From contig NZ_CP042913.1 in assembly GCF_008065115.1 (NCBI RefSeq), positions 6,397,257 through 6,461,256 on the forward strand: 64,000 bases of DNA, given 5' to 3'. A model generated the notes under the pieces. The model saw only the letters and a list, made by a program, of their open reading frames with translations, made no database searches and was not told the DNA's origin. Of the stretch, positions 27,779 to 37,460 are shown in pieces. Numbering within the stretch: the stretch's first letter is position 1; each line of letters begins with the position of its first letter. Origin of the DNA: Bythopirellula goksoeyrii. GTDB taxonomy: Bacteria > Planctomycetota > Planctomycetia > Pirellulales > Lacipirellulaceae. The translations under genes were made by a program, and so were the position numbers.

Positions 27779-28812
27779 TAAAGGGACTCTCCTAGCCAAT
27801 CGAATGGACTCACAAACCGATTAAAGATCCGAAAGAACCGCGATCTTGATCTGATGCGTGCGCCGAACATTGCAAGCCCAACAAGCAATGCCATGCCAGA
27901 GGGCTCAGGCACTGCAAACGAAGCAGGCAGCGGGGGTGTGGTCGCGCCGTAGTACGTCTGCCAGTCGGCCAGATCGCCGCTGCTCAGTGGGGTCGGAGAC
28001 TCGCCATGCTGCCAACGCAGAAAGTCGCTTCCATCAACGTCGCCGTCGTCGTCGAAGTCGCCTGGCAATAAGAGAACTCCTTCCGTCTGAATAGTGAAGT
28101 CGTCATTAAACATGAGCACCTGTTGAAAATCTTTTCCTCTGAGTTCTCGAAGTTCTGCAGTCAAGAATCCTGTTGTGTCAATCACACCAACGAACGCCCA
28201 ACTGTCTGCCCAGTCCCCCTCGCGCTGCCAATTGTCGATGTTGTCCGTGTTATTGCCATTGATATCAACGCCGTCCAACAAGAAAGTGACTTTACCATTG
28301 TTCGCCGTGTCAATTCGTCCCCCAAAAGCATAGAGCGTTGCACCCGTTGCGGACTCAACCTTCAAACCGTCGTTCTGGAAACACTCGCTAGGAATGTCTG
28401 GATCTTCGGCGGAGTCACAATAGAGGCCTGAATCTGTTGTCATGCCGTGAGGAAGTGAATAGATTGCGTACGATCCATCTGGCGCACTACCCCCGACCGT
28501 GCCTGTTGCAATGTTGTTTAATAGATAGTTTGAAGTCCAAAGTATTCCTTGGCTAATTACGTCCGGTGCACTGCCGGGGCTCACAATAGAATTGCGAGAA
28601 TTGGCCCATACAAGGCCGTCCTCAAAACTTTCATGGATAGTAGATCCCCCAATTGTCGCCAATTCTGCTAGAAACAGTGCTTCATCCGTGTACACGACGG
28701 GAGCGGCAAATGCGAACCCTGGTAGCACAACAACTGTGACGCCAACTAACAGCTTCTTCGTAATGGATCGGTTCCCGTACAAGTTTTTAAACTCCCGCCT
28801 CGTGAATGTCAT
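27778..28812 (-). CDS. Exported dockerin/PEP-CTERM protein of unknown function
   Basis: About 344 residues from the ATG at 28812 (a GTG at 28821 is possible). The signal peptide is KKLLVGVTVVVLPGFAFAAP. The body (ESFEDGLVWANSRNSI, YAFGGRIDTANNGKVTFLL, LRGKDFQQVLMFNDDF) resembles planctomycete surface proteins with a jelly-roll-like domain. No enzyme motif is visible. Dockerin unit GDFDDDGDVDGSDFLRWQ and DLADWQTYYG precede VPEPSGMALLVGLAMFG. The C-terminal tail of about 25 residues (RSRSRFFRIFNRF and on) is longer than the usual three to eight after the anchor helix. It overlaps the decayed gene downstream by one base. Confidence 0.8.
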   Translation of the reverse strand: MTFTRREFKNLYGNRSITKKLLVGVTVVVLPGFAFAAPVVYTDEALFLAELATIGGSTIHESFEDGLVWANSRNSIVSPGSAPDVISQGILWTSNYLLNNIATGTVGGSAPDGSYAIYSLPHGMTTDSGLYCDSAEDPDIPSECFQNDGLKVESATGATLYAFGGRIDTANNGKVTFLLDGVDINGNNTDNIDNWQREGDWADSWAFVGVIDTTGFLTAELRELRGKDFQQVLMFNDDFTIQTEGVLLLPGDFDDDGDVDGSDFLRWQHGESPTPLSSGDLADWQTYYGATTPPLPASFAVPEPSGMALLVGLAMFGARIRSRSRFFRIFNRFVSPFDWLGESL

Positions 28813-28821
28813 AGATAGCAC

Positions 28822-29515
28822 ATAGCCCGATCTGATATTTCATCGAGCAGCGTTTATCGAATGATCGTCTGCGCCTGCATTACGTGGAAGCAAACAGTCA
28901 TGTCTCTGCACGAAAGTAGCATTGCGAATTCTTGTTCATGTTGACTGGGCATATCCGCACACTATGCGCAACCGGTTGTCACCCTTCCGGTTCAATTTTG
29001 ACAGTATCACCTCTTGCTCTCTGCTAAGTGCAATACTTGTTCCACACGCATACGACGAGCTAACAATAAGATACTTATAGTCAGTCTCAGTTATGCGGAT
29101 TGCCTTGCAACCGTCGAAATCGTCCTACGCCAACTTCCGTCGGTCATGTCGGCTGATGCACCCGATTTCAATTGTCCATTCGGCGAATTGAAAAAAGTGA
29201 ACTGCACCGACGCGACTTCAGCAACAACCCAGAAGCACAAAGCCAATCACCACCCCGCACCAGTATCAATTACAAAATCAAAGTGAGAAGAAGTCGACCA
29301 AAAGGTACGCGTTTTGCCCTATAAAACGTCAAACGAACGTACCGTTCCGCCAAGCCACAGTATCAGCCGTCTGGAGCATTTGCGATGTCCAAATAGTGTG
29401 CGATTTGGAACACCGAGGCGGCGGGATTGGCGCGCTTGTTTGGCAATATGCGCAGAGCTTGCAAGTGACGCAAATTTTTCGGCTGCCCTTTGTACCACCT
29501 TAGGACAACTTACTC
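28822..29515. other. Intergenic, divergent promoter region, nothing certain
   Basis: About 700 bases between divergent genes. A TTGACA lies near 28998, but no matching -10 box is convincing. A 90-codon open frame at 29014-29286 has no protein-like features and is not called. Confidence 0.5.
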
Positions 29516-31291
29516 ATGTCCCAATCTCCCCACTCAGGACTCGTCCATCCCAAGGGCACTAAGGCCTGCGTACTGCTCACTAGCGTCTTCGGCCCCTACG
29601 CCCAGGATGATGCCTACGGCAGTCGACTCATCAACCCAATGGAGCTGTACCACAACCAGGTCACTCGCGTACAGGAGGCGTTCTCGCTGAGAACATTCAA
29701 CCGCAGTTGGGGGCTGATGCTGATCCAAGCCAACCTGCAGGCGAACTGTACGCTGTTGGATTTCCCCACCGAGGAACGCTTCGTCGAAGAACTCAAAACT
29801 CAGCAGTACGACATCATCGGTATCAGCTCGATCATGACCAATCTGCTGAAGGTTCGCCGCATGTGCAAGCTAATCCGCAAGTATCAGCCGGAGGCGACCA
29901 TCGTGGTGGGCGGCCATCTAGCCAACCTGCCTGAGTTGTCTAAGTACGCCGACGTCGACCACATTGTCCGTGGCGACGGCGTGAGATGGATGCGGCACTT
30001 CCTAGGCGAGGACGTCAATCAGCCGGTGCGTCACCCCGTCACGCGGGCGAACATCGGCTCGCGGATCATGGGCGTCGGACTCGATAACCACCCAGGAGAC
30101 GCCTGCGCCACGTTGATCCCATCGGTCGGCTGCCCGATCGGCTGCAACTTCTGTTCGACCTCCGCCATGTTCGGTGGCAAAGGCAAATACGTGGAATATT
30201 TCCAGACCGGTGAGCAACTGTTCGACGTCATGTGCGAGTTGGAAGAGCGTCTAAAGGTAAAAGCCTTTTTCGTGATGGACGAGAACTTTCTCATCGACAA
30301 ACCGCGCGCCTTGCGTCTGCTGGAGTTGATGGAACAGAACGCCAAGGCTTGGTCGCTCTATGTTTTCAGTTCCGCAAACGTGCTGAAAAAGTACGACATT
30401 GAGCAACTCGTCGCATTGGGAGTCTCCTGGGTCTGGTTGGGATTAGAAGGAAAACAATCTCAGTACTCCAAGCTCTCCGGCACCGACACGGTCAGTTTCG
30501 TGAAGACTTTGCAGGACAATGGTATCCGCGTGTTGGGCTCAAGCATCATCGGCCTGGAAGAGCACACACCGGAAAATATTGATGATGCGATCGAGCATGC
30601 GGTGTGCCATGACACGGAGTTTCATCAGTTCATGCTCTACACACCAATCCCTGGCACGCCGTTGTTTGCCGAACACTTGGCCGACGGGAAACTCAAGAGC
30701 CTGGCGGAAGTCTCCATTGCTGACATCCATGGGCAGTACGTTTTCAATTACAAGCACCCGCACATCCCGGAGGGTCAGGAAACGGAATTCCTGCTGCGTG
30801 CCTTCCGTCGCGACTTTGAAGTGAACGGCCCGAGCGTAGTGCGAATCGTTCGCACCGTGCTGCGAGGATGGAAGAAGTTTAAGAACCACCGCGACGCGCG
30901 AATTCGCATTCGCTTCGCGCACGAAGCCGCTAACTTGCCCACTCGTTACGCAGGCGTGCTGTGGGCCACGCGGAAATACTATTGGCACGAGCCGCGGCGC
31001 GTCGAACAGATCAACGGGCTCTTACGCGAACTGCACGCGGAGTTTGGCTGGCGCTCACGCCTGGCTGCCCCGATCGCCGGTCGCTATCTCTACCGGTCCC
31101 TAATACGCCAGGAAAAACAACTCCGCAACGGCTGGATCTACGAACCGCCGACATTCTACGAAACCAACTCCGCCAATGGCCCGCCGCAGGCGCAACGAAT
31201 CGACGGCATTCTGACGCCCTCCAGTTGCTTGCCGTCAAGGCAGCAGGCAGATTCTGTTAGCAAGGCGGAGGAGTTGGAGATGGTTTCGTAA
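29516..31291 (+). CDS. B12-binding-domain radical SAM protein
   Basis: About 591 residues. The N-terminal ~170 residues match a cobalamin-binding fold (QQYDIIGISSIMTNL, ATIVVGGHLANLPEL, VDHIVRGDG). The radical SAM core begins at CPIGCNFC, with Cys206, Cys210 and Cys213 as the CxxxCxxC iron-sulfur motif. FFVMDENFL, WVWLGLEGKQSQYSKLSG and GSSIIGLEEHTPENI follow, then a C-terminal ~170-residue helical part rich in Arg. The helix typical of HxxG-type B12 binding is not obvious, so base-off binding is uncertain. Relatives methylate or rearrange unreactive carbons in lipids, hopanoids or peptides. AGGA lies 10 bases before the ATG. The substrate is unknown. Confidence 0.85.
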   Translation: MSQSPHSGLVHPKGTKACVLLTSVFGPYAQDDAYGSRLINPMELYHNQVTRVQEAFSLRTFNRSWGLMLIQANLQANCTLLDFPTEERFVEELKTQQYDIIGISSIMTNLLKVRRMCKLIRKYQPEATIVVGGHLANLPELSKYADVDHIVRGDGVRWMRHFLGEDVNQPVRHPVTRANIGSRIMGVGLDNHPGDACATLIPSVGCPIGCNFCSTSAMFGGKGKYVEYFQTGEQLFDVMCELEERLKVKAFFVMDENFLIDKPRALRLLELMEQNAKAWSLYVFSSANVLKKYDIEQLVALGVSWVWLGLEGKQSQYSKLSGTDTVSFVKTLQDNGIRVLGSSIIGLEEHTPENIDDAIEHAVCHDTEFHQFMLYTPIPGTPLFAEHLADGKLKSLAEVSIADIHGQYVFNYKHPHIPEGQETEFLLRAFRRDFEVNGPSVVRIVRTVLRGWKKFKNHRDARIRIRFAHEAANLPTRYAGVLWATRKYYWHEPRRVEQINGLLRELHAEFGWRSRLAAPIAGRYLYRSLIRQEKQLRNGWIYEPPTFYETNSANGPPQAQRIDGILTPSSCLPSRQQADSVSKAEELEMVS

Positions 31292-31728
31292 ACTACAGCT
31301 GCTTGGGTTCTCCGTTCACTTGTGTGAAGCGTAGCAAGTTAACCTGTCGGCCAAGGTTCAGCGGTCTACTCGCAGCTAGGATACCTCGCGCGGTTTGCCG
31401 ATCTCCTTTGCCGCCGCGGTTGATGCAACTTCTTTCAGTTGGTCCATCTTCAAATTGAGCGAAGTCTGGTGCTCCGCTGCGCGTACAAGTGAGCTTTCTA
31501 GGGTCCGAAGTCGGCTCGCACACCGGCTTCTGGAACAAGACTTGCCCCACTTCCAGATTAGAGTTAGGAAGAACCACCATATTACCCAGGCCTAGGGGCC
31601 TGAGCTGGAGTGCACGTGCGGAATCGCCCACATAGAGGGATAGAATAGTACTTTGTGACGTCATGGCTGTTGTCTGATACGCCAGTATTTTTATAGAGCA
31701 GTTAGCCAACTTCTTGGAGGAAATGCCG
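31292..31728. other. Intergenic, nothing recognised
   Basis: About 440 bases. A 138-codon open frame on the minus strand has low-complexity, unprotein-like composition and is rejected. GGAGG at 31716-31720 is the ribosome site of the next gene. Confidence 0.55.
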
Positions 31729-32481
31729 ATGAGCCGACATCCGAGTCGAGTAGGCTGGTTTCATGGCGACGGCGTTTCATGCGAGCCATTTATACGGCGA
31801 GATCGCCCCTATCGGCTGGCGTTGCTTGGACCGCCCGGTGTTGGCAAGGGGACCCAGGCGAAGCTGCTTTGCGCTCGGATTGGCGCATGCCATTTGTCCA
31901 CCGGCGATCTGTTCCGTGCAAACCAATGCATCCAGGATCCCAGCTCGGCAATGGCCGCCGCACTTGATGCCATGGGCCGGGGCGAATTGGTTTCCGACGA
32001 GCTAGTCATATCGATGTTGCGCGAGCGGTCGAACTGCCTTCGTTGCGGAGGCGGGTTTGTGCTCGACGGTATTCCCCGCACGCTGGCTCAGGCCGAGAGC
32101 ATTGAGGGCACGTTGCGTGAGTTGGGAGTCGACTTGAACGCGGTCGTCTCATACGAACTACCGCTCAAAGAAATTGTCGACCGCCTTGGCGGACGTCGCA
32201 CCTGTGTATCCTGCAACGCCGTCTATCACGCGACTGCCAACCCGCCGGAGTTCGAGGGCACCTGCGACCATTGTGGCGCCGAGTTGGTGCAGCGCGACGA
32301 CGACCAACCCGAAACAATCCGCGTGCGAATGCAGGCTTATACCGAGGCGACCCAGCCGCTTCTCCAATTTTACGCCGGGCGAGGAAGACTGATTAGGATC
32401 GAAGCCCATGGCCGGCCTGAGAAAATCGTTGAGCGAACTCTCGACGCCTTACAGAACCATCTGGACGTTGAAGTCCCTTGA
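31729..32481 (+). CDS. Adenylate-kinase-like nucleoside monophosphate kinase with zinc-type LID
   Basis: About 250 residues. The ATG at 31729 lies eight bases after GGAGG; upstream TTG and ATG codons are too close to it. About 33 residues of unusual leader precede LALLGPPGVGKGTQ, the P-loop. The NMP-binding part has HLSTGDLFR and the family DG-x-PRT motif as FVLDGIPRTLAQAE. The LID carries four cysteines (TCVSCNAVYH, TCDHCGAE), so it is of the zinc type. A small insert, NCLRCGGG, adds two more cysteines just before DGIPRT, which is not usual. It may be a second, specialised adenylate kinase; the housekeeping copy would be expected beside ribosomal genes. Confidence 0.85.
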   Translation: MSRHPSRVGWFHGDGVSCEPFIRRDRPYRLALLGPPGVGKGTQAKLLCARIGACHLSTGDLFRANQCIQDPSSAMAAALDAMGRGELVSDELVISMLRERSNCLRCGGGFVLDGIPRTLAQAESIEGTLRELGVDLNAVVSYELPLKEIVDRLGGRRTCVSCNAVYHATANPPEFEGTCDHCGAELVQRDDDQPETIRVRMQAYTEATQPLLQFYAGRGRLIRIEAHGRPEKIVERTLDALQNHLDVEVP

Positions 32482-32790
32482 CATAAAGTCCCCGCCGGCT
32501 TCTTGCGCTGCCGACTTGGTGCAGCCAGTCGATCGAGTGGCAGCCCTCCCATGCGGCCAATTAGCCAATTTGCAACGGACTTTCGGGGCGACGCTAAATG
32601 ATAGGTTGATACACTTTAAGTGAAAACTTGCTGTTGGAAAGTTGGGAAGGCGGGATAGCAAGACTACAGTGCTGAGGTCGCCAGACGTCAGATACCGCAC
32701 ATCATTGCCAAACGTTATCTAGCGTCGGTGTGCACATCCTCGTTCAGTTTGAGCTTCCTCGAAATGACAGCGGCTGGACCAAAACCAGTG

Positions 32791-32810
32791 AGTTAGCCAG
32801 TCGGCTAACT
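32791..32810. repeat. Perfect 8-bp hairpin in a convergent gap
   Basis: AGTTAGCC (32791-32798), loop AGTC, GGCTAACT (32803-32810). It lies in the 419-base gap between convergent genes ending at 32481 and 32901. It could serve as a transcript-end hairpin, although no T-run follows. Nothing else is seen in this gap. Confidence 0.5.
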
Positions 32811-32900
32811 CGCAGCGGTCTTGTCCGAGATTTGACACCTCTGCAACTTCGGAGAAGCCCCAATTCAACGCGGTTGATGCAACCGACGCGGGTTCACAAC

Positions 32901-33743
32901 TCACAGGCGAGACAGACGGGTGCTGAGGAACGCCACAGCCGTAAACAATAAAATGGACGCACTCGGTTCGGGTACGGCGGTGGGAACAAACTCAAGCGAG
33001 GCGAGCGAGACCGACTCGAGGAAACCGACCGTGTTGACCGTGTCGCTCAGCGGATCGATGCGAAGCAGGGCGTCGGAGCCCACCTGAAGGTCGATGGCGA
33101 ACAGGTCGCCGGTGGTGGAGTCGAAGGCGACGCTCTGCAGTGAGGTGAGGCCAACATCAACGATCGGCCCCGCCAGGCCGCCTTCCAAATCGATCAAGAA
33201 GACCTGGCTATTCCCGAAGTCGACGCCGAAGATGACGCCTGTCTCCGGTTGGTCGGTCAGGCCTCCGACAAAGTCGATGAACAACGGCGCACCCCCTTCG
33301 ACGGTACCCGACGTCGGGTCAAGCGTCAAAAGTTCGTTCGCCAGGTTATCGTAAGCGTAAAGTGTATCGTTATGCTCGCTGTAGGTTAGACCAAACACGA
33401 AGTCGCGCCCGATCGAGCCGATAGCGGTGCCCGCGCCCGTCTGCCGGTCAATCGCAATCAGTTGGTCGCTCTCGTTGTCGACAGCCAGCAGCGAGTCGGT
33501 TGGCGTGTGGTAGGTGAGACCTTCAACTAGGTTGAACCCTGTGGATCCGACTACGCTAATGGCCGCCGAGTTCGGGTCGATCGTGATCAACTCGCCGGTG
33601 ATTTGATTGACGCTGTAAAGCACACCGTCAGAGGCCTGCATTCCATCGGTGAACCCGCCTGGACCTTCGGCCAGCAGCGGCGTGGTGATTGCCAACATGG
33701 CGATACCGAGCGACAAGCCGAATCGGGGAAAATGAGTTGTCAT
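32901..33743 (-). CDS. Exported beta-propeller-like PEP-CTERM protein
   Basis: About 280 residues. The ATG at 33743 has GGAGG with six bases of spacing and starts a signal peptide (FGLSLGIAMLAITTPLLA). Repeats of roughly 42 residues (LYSVNQITGELITIDPNSA, LLAVDNESDQLIAIDRQTG, LYAYDNLANELLTLDPTSG, IFGVDFGNSQVFLIDLEGG, LFAIDLQVGSDALLRIDPL) are blades of a propeller with a D-x-T/S-G turn. The end, VPEPSASILLFTAVAFL with STRLSRL, is a PEP-CTERM anchor. It is probably a surface scaffold or sugar-binding protein. It is the second gene after 33790-35976 on this strand, 46 bases on. Confidence 0.85.
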   Translation of the reverse strand: MTTHFPRFGLSLGIAMLAITTPLLAEGPGGFTDGMQASDGVLYSVNQITGELITIDPNSAAISVVGSTGFNLVEGLTYHTPTDSLLAVDNESDQLIAIDRQTGAGTAIGSIGRDFVFGLTYSEHNDTLYAYDNLANELLTLDPTSGTVEGGAPLFIDFVGGLTDQPETGVIFGVDFGNSQVFLIDLEGGLAGPIVDVGLTSLQSVAFDSTTGDLFAIDLQVGSDALLRIDPLSDTVNTVGFLESVSLASLEFVPTAVPEPSASILLFTAVAFLSTRLSRL

Positions 33744-33789
33744 TTCGTACCTCCTTAAGTTTTTGATATTGATGCCGAGAAGTGTTGCG

Positions 33790-35976
33790 TTACCGGACGC
33801 GGCGGCGGAGACCGGCCAGCGAGACGCAGGCAAATGCCACCATGGCCAACGAACCCGGCTCGGGTACGGCAGGACCTACCTTTGCGAGTCGGATCGTCAC
33901 GTCGTGTGGATGGTAGAGCACCTCCCACCCGTAAACACTCCCCTCGGCAAACGTCGGCAGCACGTTCGCGAACTCGCCGCTGACGCCGCCGAGCGACGTG
34001 AGGATCATGAACTCGTCGCCAATCTCGGGATAGAAAGCGAATTCGTCGAGCAATAGGTCGACCATCAAGGCACCGTCGATTGCCGCCTCACCGGCGACTT
34101 GCAGGTGGTCGAATTCGTCGCCTAGCAGGTAACCGCCGATGTCGATCGCCAGCGTGCCGGTGCTTGTGTTCTCGAACCGATCGACCGCGACAATGCCAGC
34201 AGCGTCGTCGATATCCAACAAGCCGGCATTACTCAGTCCGACATCATCGGTGCTCACGCCATCGTAGAGCGTCATGTGACCGGCTGCCGCGTTGCCGAGC
34301 AGACCATCGGCGACAAATGTGGCACCCGCCTCTACGCGGGTCTCTCGACGCATGATCAGACTTGAATCGTTGGTGATAAACCTAGTTGTGCTGTCCGGGG
34401 CGAAGGTTGCATCGGCATCGACACGAATGTCTGAGCCATTGATACTCAATTCGCCGGAGATCTCAACCGCTGAGCCACTGACTCGAGTGGCCCCGAAGGG
34501 CAGGTTGTTATTCAGATTCAGCGTGCCATTAAGCTGCCAGTAGTCGGTTGGGTCAGCAAGGTTAATCGTAAGCTTTGCCAGTGCGTTGCCCGCCACACTC
34601 ACGTCACCGCGAAAGGCGTTGCTGGTTTGGCTGTCGATGCTGTCGGCGTTAACTGTCAAAGTGGAGTTCACATTCCACGTCGGCTTGTCAGACAACCAGA
34701 TAGGTCCATCCATATCAAATAGGTCGGCATTGATCACCGTCAAACCGGCGACCGTGGCGTCACCTATTTGACGCGCGGCGCCGACGAAACTTACGGTCCC
34801 ATCCCATCTCGTCTCGCCTGAAAAGCGAATAATCGATTCATTGGGATCCATACTTGGAGTGCTGAAATCACCGGACCGTACGATCGTCTCGCCTTGAAAT
34901 GTTAGGGAAGAATCCGGCTCAAGCGTAAAGGTACCGCCGTTGATGATGCTTTTCGAGTCGAACGACAGAGCGTCTTCTTGAATTTCGATCGAAGCTGAAT
35001 CGTTGATCGTTACTTCAGACTCGATATCGGCCCAAGCAACAGATGACTCGAAAACGCTGCGGAAAACTCTGAGCCGTCCTTCGAGAGTCAGGTGACCACC
35101 GGATAGCACCGCCGGCCCACTGCTTCCCGAACCCGGTTCAATCCGGATCTCACTTTGTGCGTCGGCAGTCCATCCGTCCGAGAGATTCATCGCCAGCGAC
35201 CGGCCAGTCGCCAAACGGATTTGTCCGCTGAACGTGTCGCTAAGACCCGTTCCGTTGAAAGTTAACCTAGCCGGCCCATCGCCGCCGTCCACAGTTCCTC
35301 GAACAACTCCAAGTGCACCGGCCTCGCTCAAGCCATCCAGGTCAAAAAGCCCGGCACCGAGTTGGTTGAAGGTCAAGCCGACGGCCCCCAAGGGAGTAAT
35401 GGCACCACTATTCCGCAGAGTGACGACATCGTTGTCGACTCTAAGATTAATGACACCCTCTCCTTCGATCACGCCGCTGCTGCCGATGAACGCGATGTCA
35501 TCAATCTCAACGATCGCGCCGCTACGTAGGTCAAGCTCTGCCCCGTGATCAATCGCCAAGTCATTGGCTCTCAGATCGTAAGCGGTAGGCCCGCGAAACA
35601 GTCGTATTGCGGAGCGATTATCAGGGAAGTTGAAACCACCGGCTACAGCAGACCCGGACACCGAAATTGGATGGTGCACACCACCAGGGCTAATATTGAG
35701 CAACGCCATGCCGTCTTCAACGACTAGATCCGTGATGAAGACCGGCTGTTGGATCCGCACGCCCGTATTCTCAATGCCAGCGAGAAGGCCGAGAAAGGCA
35801 CTGTCGGCAGCCGTGGGGACCGCTCCTTCGAGCCAATTAGCTGGGTCATGCCACACATCCAAGGAATCCGTGGAATTCCAATGAAAGGCCGCCGCAGCCG
35901 ATTCCGAGGGAGTTGCGAAAGGCAGTAGTGCAACCGCAGCGAGAGCGATCGCATGTATCGGAGTAAAAGAAGGCAT
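33790..35976 (-). CDS. Large exported autotransporter-like PEP-CTERM protein
   Basis: About 728 residues from ATG 35976; a GTG at 35985 is the alternative. The signal peptide is AIALAAVALLPFATPSESAAA. Near the N-terminus is the repeat opening WNSTDSLDVWHDPANW, LEGAVPTAADSAFLG, common in planctomycete autotransporter-like repeat proteins. The long middle is rich in Asp, Ser, Gly and Thr with beta-strand-type alternation, consistent with a beta-helix. The section FENTSTGTLAIDIGGYLLGDEFDHLQVAG (quoted in part) is a common conserved block near the end of such proteins. VPEPGSLAMVAFACVSLAGL and RRRVR form the anchor. Function is probably structural or adhesive. Confidence 0.82.
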   Translation of the reverse strand: MPSFTPIHAIALAAVALLPFATPSESAAAAFHWNSTDSLDVWHDPANWLEGAVPTAADSAFLGLLAGIENTGVRIQQPVFITDLVVEDGMALLNISPGGVHHPISVSGSAVAGGFNFPDNRSAIRLFRGPTAYDLRANDLAIDHGAELDLRSGAIVEIDDIAFIGSSGVIEGEGVINLRVDNDVVTLRNSGAITPLGAVGLTFNQLGAGLFDLDGLSEAGALGVVRGTVDGGDGPARLTFNGTGLSDTFSGQIRLATGRSLAMNLSDGWTADAQSEIRIEPGSGSSGPAVLSGGHLTLEGRLRVFRSVFESSVAWADIESEVTINDSASIEIQEDALSFDSKSIINGGTFTLEPDSSLTFQGETIVRSGDFSTPSMDPNESIIRFSGETRWDGTVSFVGAARQIGDATVAGLTVINADLFDMDGPIWLSDKPTWNVNSTLTVNADSIDSQTSNAFRGDVSVAGNALAKLTINLADPTDYWQLNGTLNLNNNLPFGATRVSGSAVEISGELSINGSDIRVDADATFAPDSTTRFITNDSSLIMRRETRVEAGATFVADGLLGNAAAGHMTLYDGVSTDDVGLSNAGLLDIDDAAGIVAVDRFENTSTGTLAIDIGGYLLGDEFDHLQVAGEAAIDGALMVDLLLDEFAFYPEIGDEFMILTSLGGVSGEFANVLPTFAEGSVYGWEVLYHPHDVTIRLAKVGPAVPEPGSLAMVAFACVSLAGLRRRVR

Positions 35977-36573
35977 TATGGGCACCGTTGGTTAAATAGA
36001 CGCCGCGTTTGGGCGTACAGTAGTAGAACACCGAATTACGCTACATGGCGGAGCAGGGGCTTCTGATCAAAGTTAAGTTCCCAAACGTCTGGTCTTCACA
36101 AAATGCTGAATTGGTCATTTCTTGATCCCATAATTTTGGAGAATGGCGGCGACACAAGAGCCCCCAACCGATGCCTCTACCAGAACATCGAGCCACCTAC
36201 CCCAAAACCCGACAGCTGAAACTGAAAAACTTCGAAATAGATTTCCAGAAGGATTTTGGGGGCGAGAAAGCCGACGGGCATTCCCAAAATCACTGTTAGG
36301 AACATCAAAGTTTGGCGTTCGGCTCGGCCACATGTTCTTCGATGGCTAACTTTGATAACTGGCGGTTAGCCATGCCTAACCACGACGCGAATTGCAGAGC
36401 TAAGGAAGATTGCCTAGAATTCTTCTGCTTACAATACTGCCCGTGGTTCTCACCGAGTCGGTTAGTAATGAACAACTGACACGCCTCGAACGGTAGGTAT
36501 TTCGCGGCGACTCGTTGCATTGGTAGCCGCGCTATTGGAATTTCGGAAGAGGTCCAGAAAGTTCATAAAACCA
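35977..36573. other. Intergenic, nothing recognised
   Basis: About 600 bases. Short open frames on both strands (36115-36349) mirror one another and are not believed. No hairpin or known repeat was found. Confidence 0.5.
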
Positions 36574-37398
36574 ATGACAATGCACGGAAAGCTAAAGGAC
36601 AAGGTTGCACTGATTACTGGCGCGGGGTCAGGCATTGGCAAAGCTACGGCCCAGCTTTTCGCCAGTGAGAGTGCGACAGTGATCGTGTCCGATGCCAGCC
36701 TCCACGCTGCACAGAAAGTCGCGCAAGTAATCTCACAAGACGGAAGTAGTGCAGAAGCCGTCCAACTTGATGTGACTTCTGAAGAGACGTGGAACTCGGT
36801 CATGAATGAAATAGTTGATCGTCATGGCAAGCTGGACGTGCTTGTCAATAATGCTGGGATTTCGAAATCTAAACATATTTCGGAAATGGCTTTTGATGAG
36901 TGGCGCAGCGTGATGGCTGTTAACCTGGACGGAGTGTTTCTAGGGACTAAATCCGCACTTCACGTAATGGCCAATAGCGGGGGCGGCAGCATCGTCAACG
37001 TTGCTTCTGTCTCAGGCATTACGCCAAGTGCGGGAGCCAGCAACTACAGCGCAAGCAAATCGGCTGTCCGACTCTTTTCAAAAACCGCCGCTATCGAATG
37101 TGCGGATGCTCGCACGGGCGTCCGTGTTAATATCGTAACGCCAGGCGGTGTGAAGACCCCGATGTGGGAAAAAGAGCCGTTCTTTCAGTCCCTGACCGAG
37201 CAACACGGCGGAACGGAAGCAGCATTCGCGGCCATTTCCAACGGTACACCTTCGCAGGAATTCTTTACCCCTGAAGAGGTAGCTCGAACGATCATGTATC
37301 TGGCGTCGGACGACTCCTCGCACCTCACTGGAGTGGAAATCGTTCTAGATCGACGTCCTCCAAGCAAACTTAGATTGCGTGAGGACTTTAGCAATTAG
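36574..37398 (+). CDS. Short-chain dehydrogenase/reductase (SDR)
   Basis: About 274 residues from ATG 36574 (MTMHGKLKDKVALITGAG); an upstream TTG gives an improbable leader. Classical SDR motifs are in order: TGAGSGIGKA for NAD(P), LDVT for the adenine ring, NNAG, then the catalytic Ser in NVASVSGI and Tyr-x-x-x-Lys in SNYSASKSA. The C-terminal end is odd. The usual GVEIVLDGG is followed here by RRPPSKLRLREDFSN, which looks like a frame change near 37352. Substrate unknown. No ribosome site is obvious. Confidence 0.88.
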   Translation: MTMHGKLKDKVALITGAGSGIGKATAQLFASESATVIVSDASLHAAQKVAQVISQDGSSAEAVQLDVTSEETWNSVMNEIVDRHGKLDVLVNNAGISKSKHISEMAFDEWRSVMAVNLDGVFLGTKSALHVMANSGGGSIVNVASVSGITPSAGASNYSASKSAVRLFSKTAAIECADARTGVRVNIVTPGGVKTPMWEKEPFFQSLTEQHGGTEAAFAAISNGTPSQEFFTPEEVARTIMYLASDDSSHLTGVEIVLDRRPPSKLRLREDFSN

Positions 37399-37460
37399 TG
37401 CTTCCTATCGGTTGCAGGTCGATCACAACGGTCGGGAGAGTCTGGGTTAAGAGTTGGGGG

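Noticed and set aside
29014-29286. 90-codon frame in the gap before the radical SAM gene
   Set aside because: No family features, no ribosome site.
31293-31709. 138-codon minus-strand frame
   Set aside because: No protein-like features or ribosome site, and its low-complexity sequence fits intergenic DNA.
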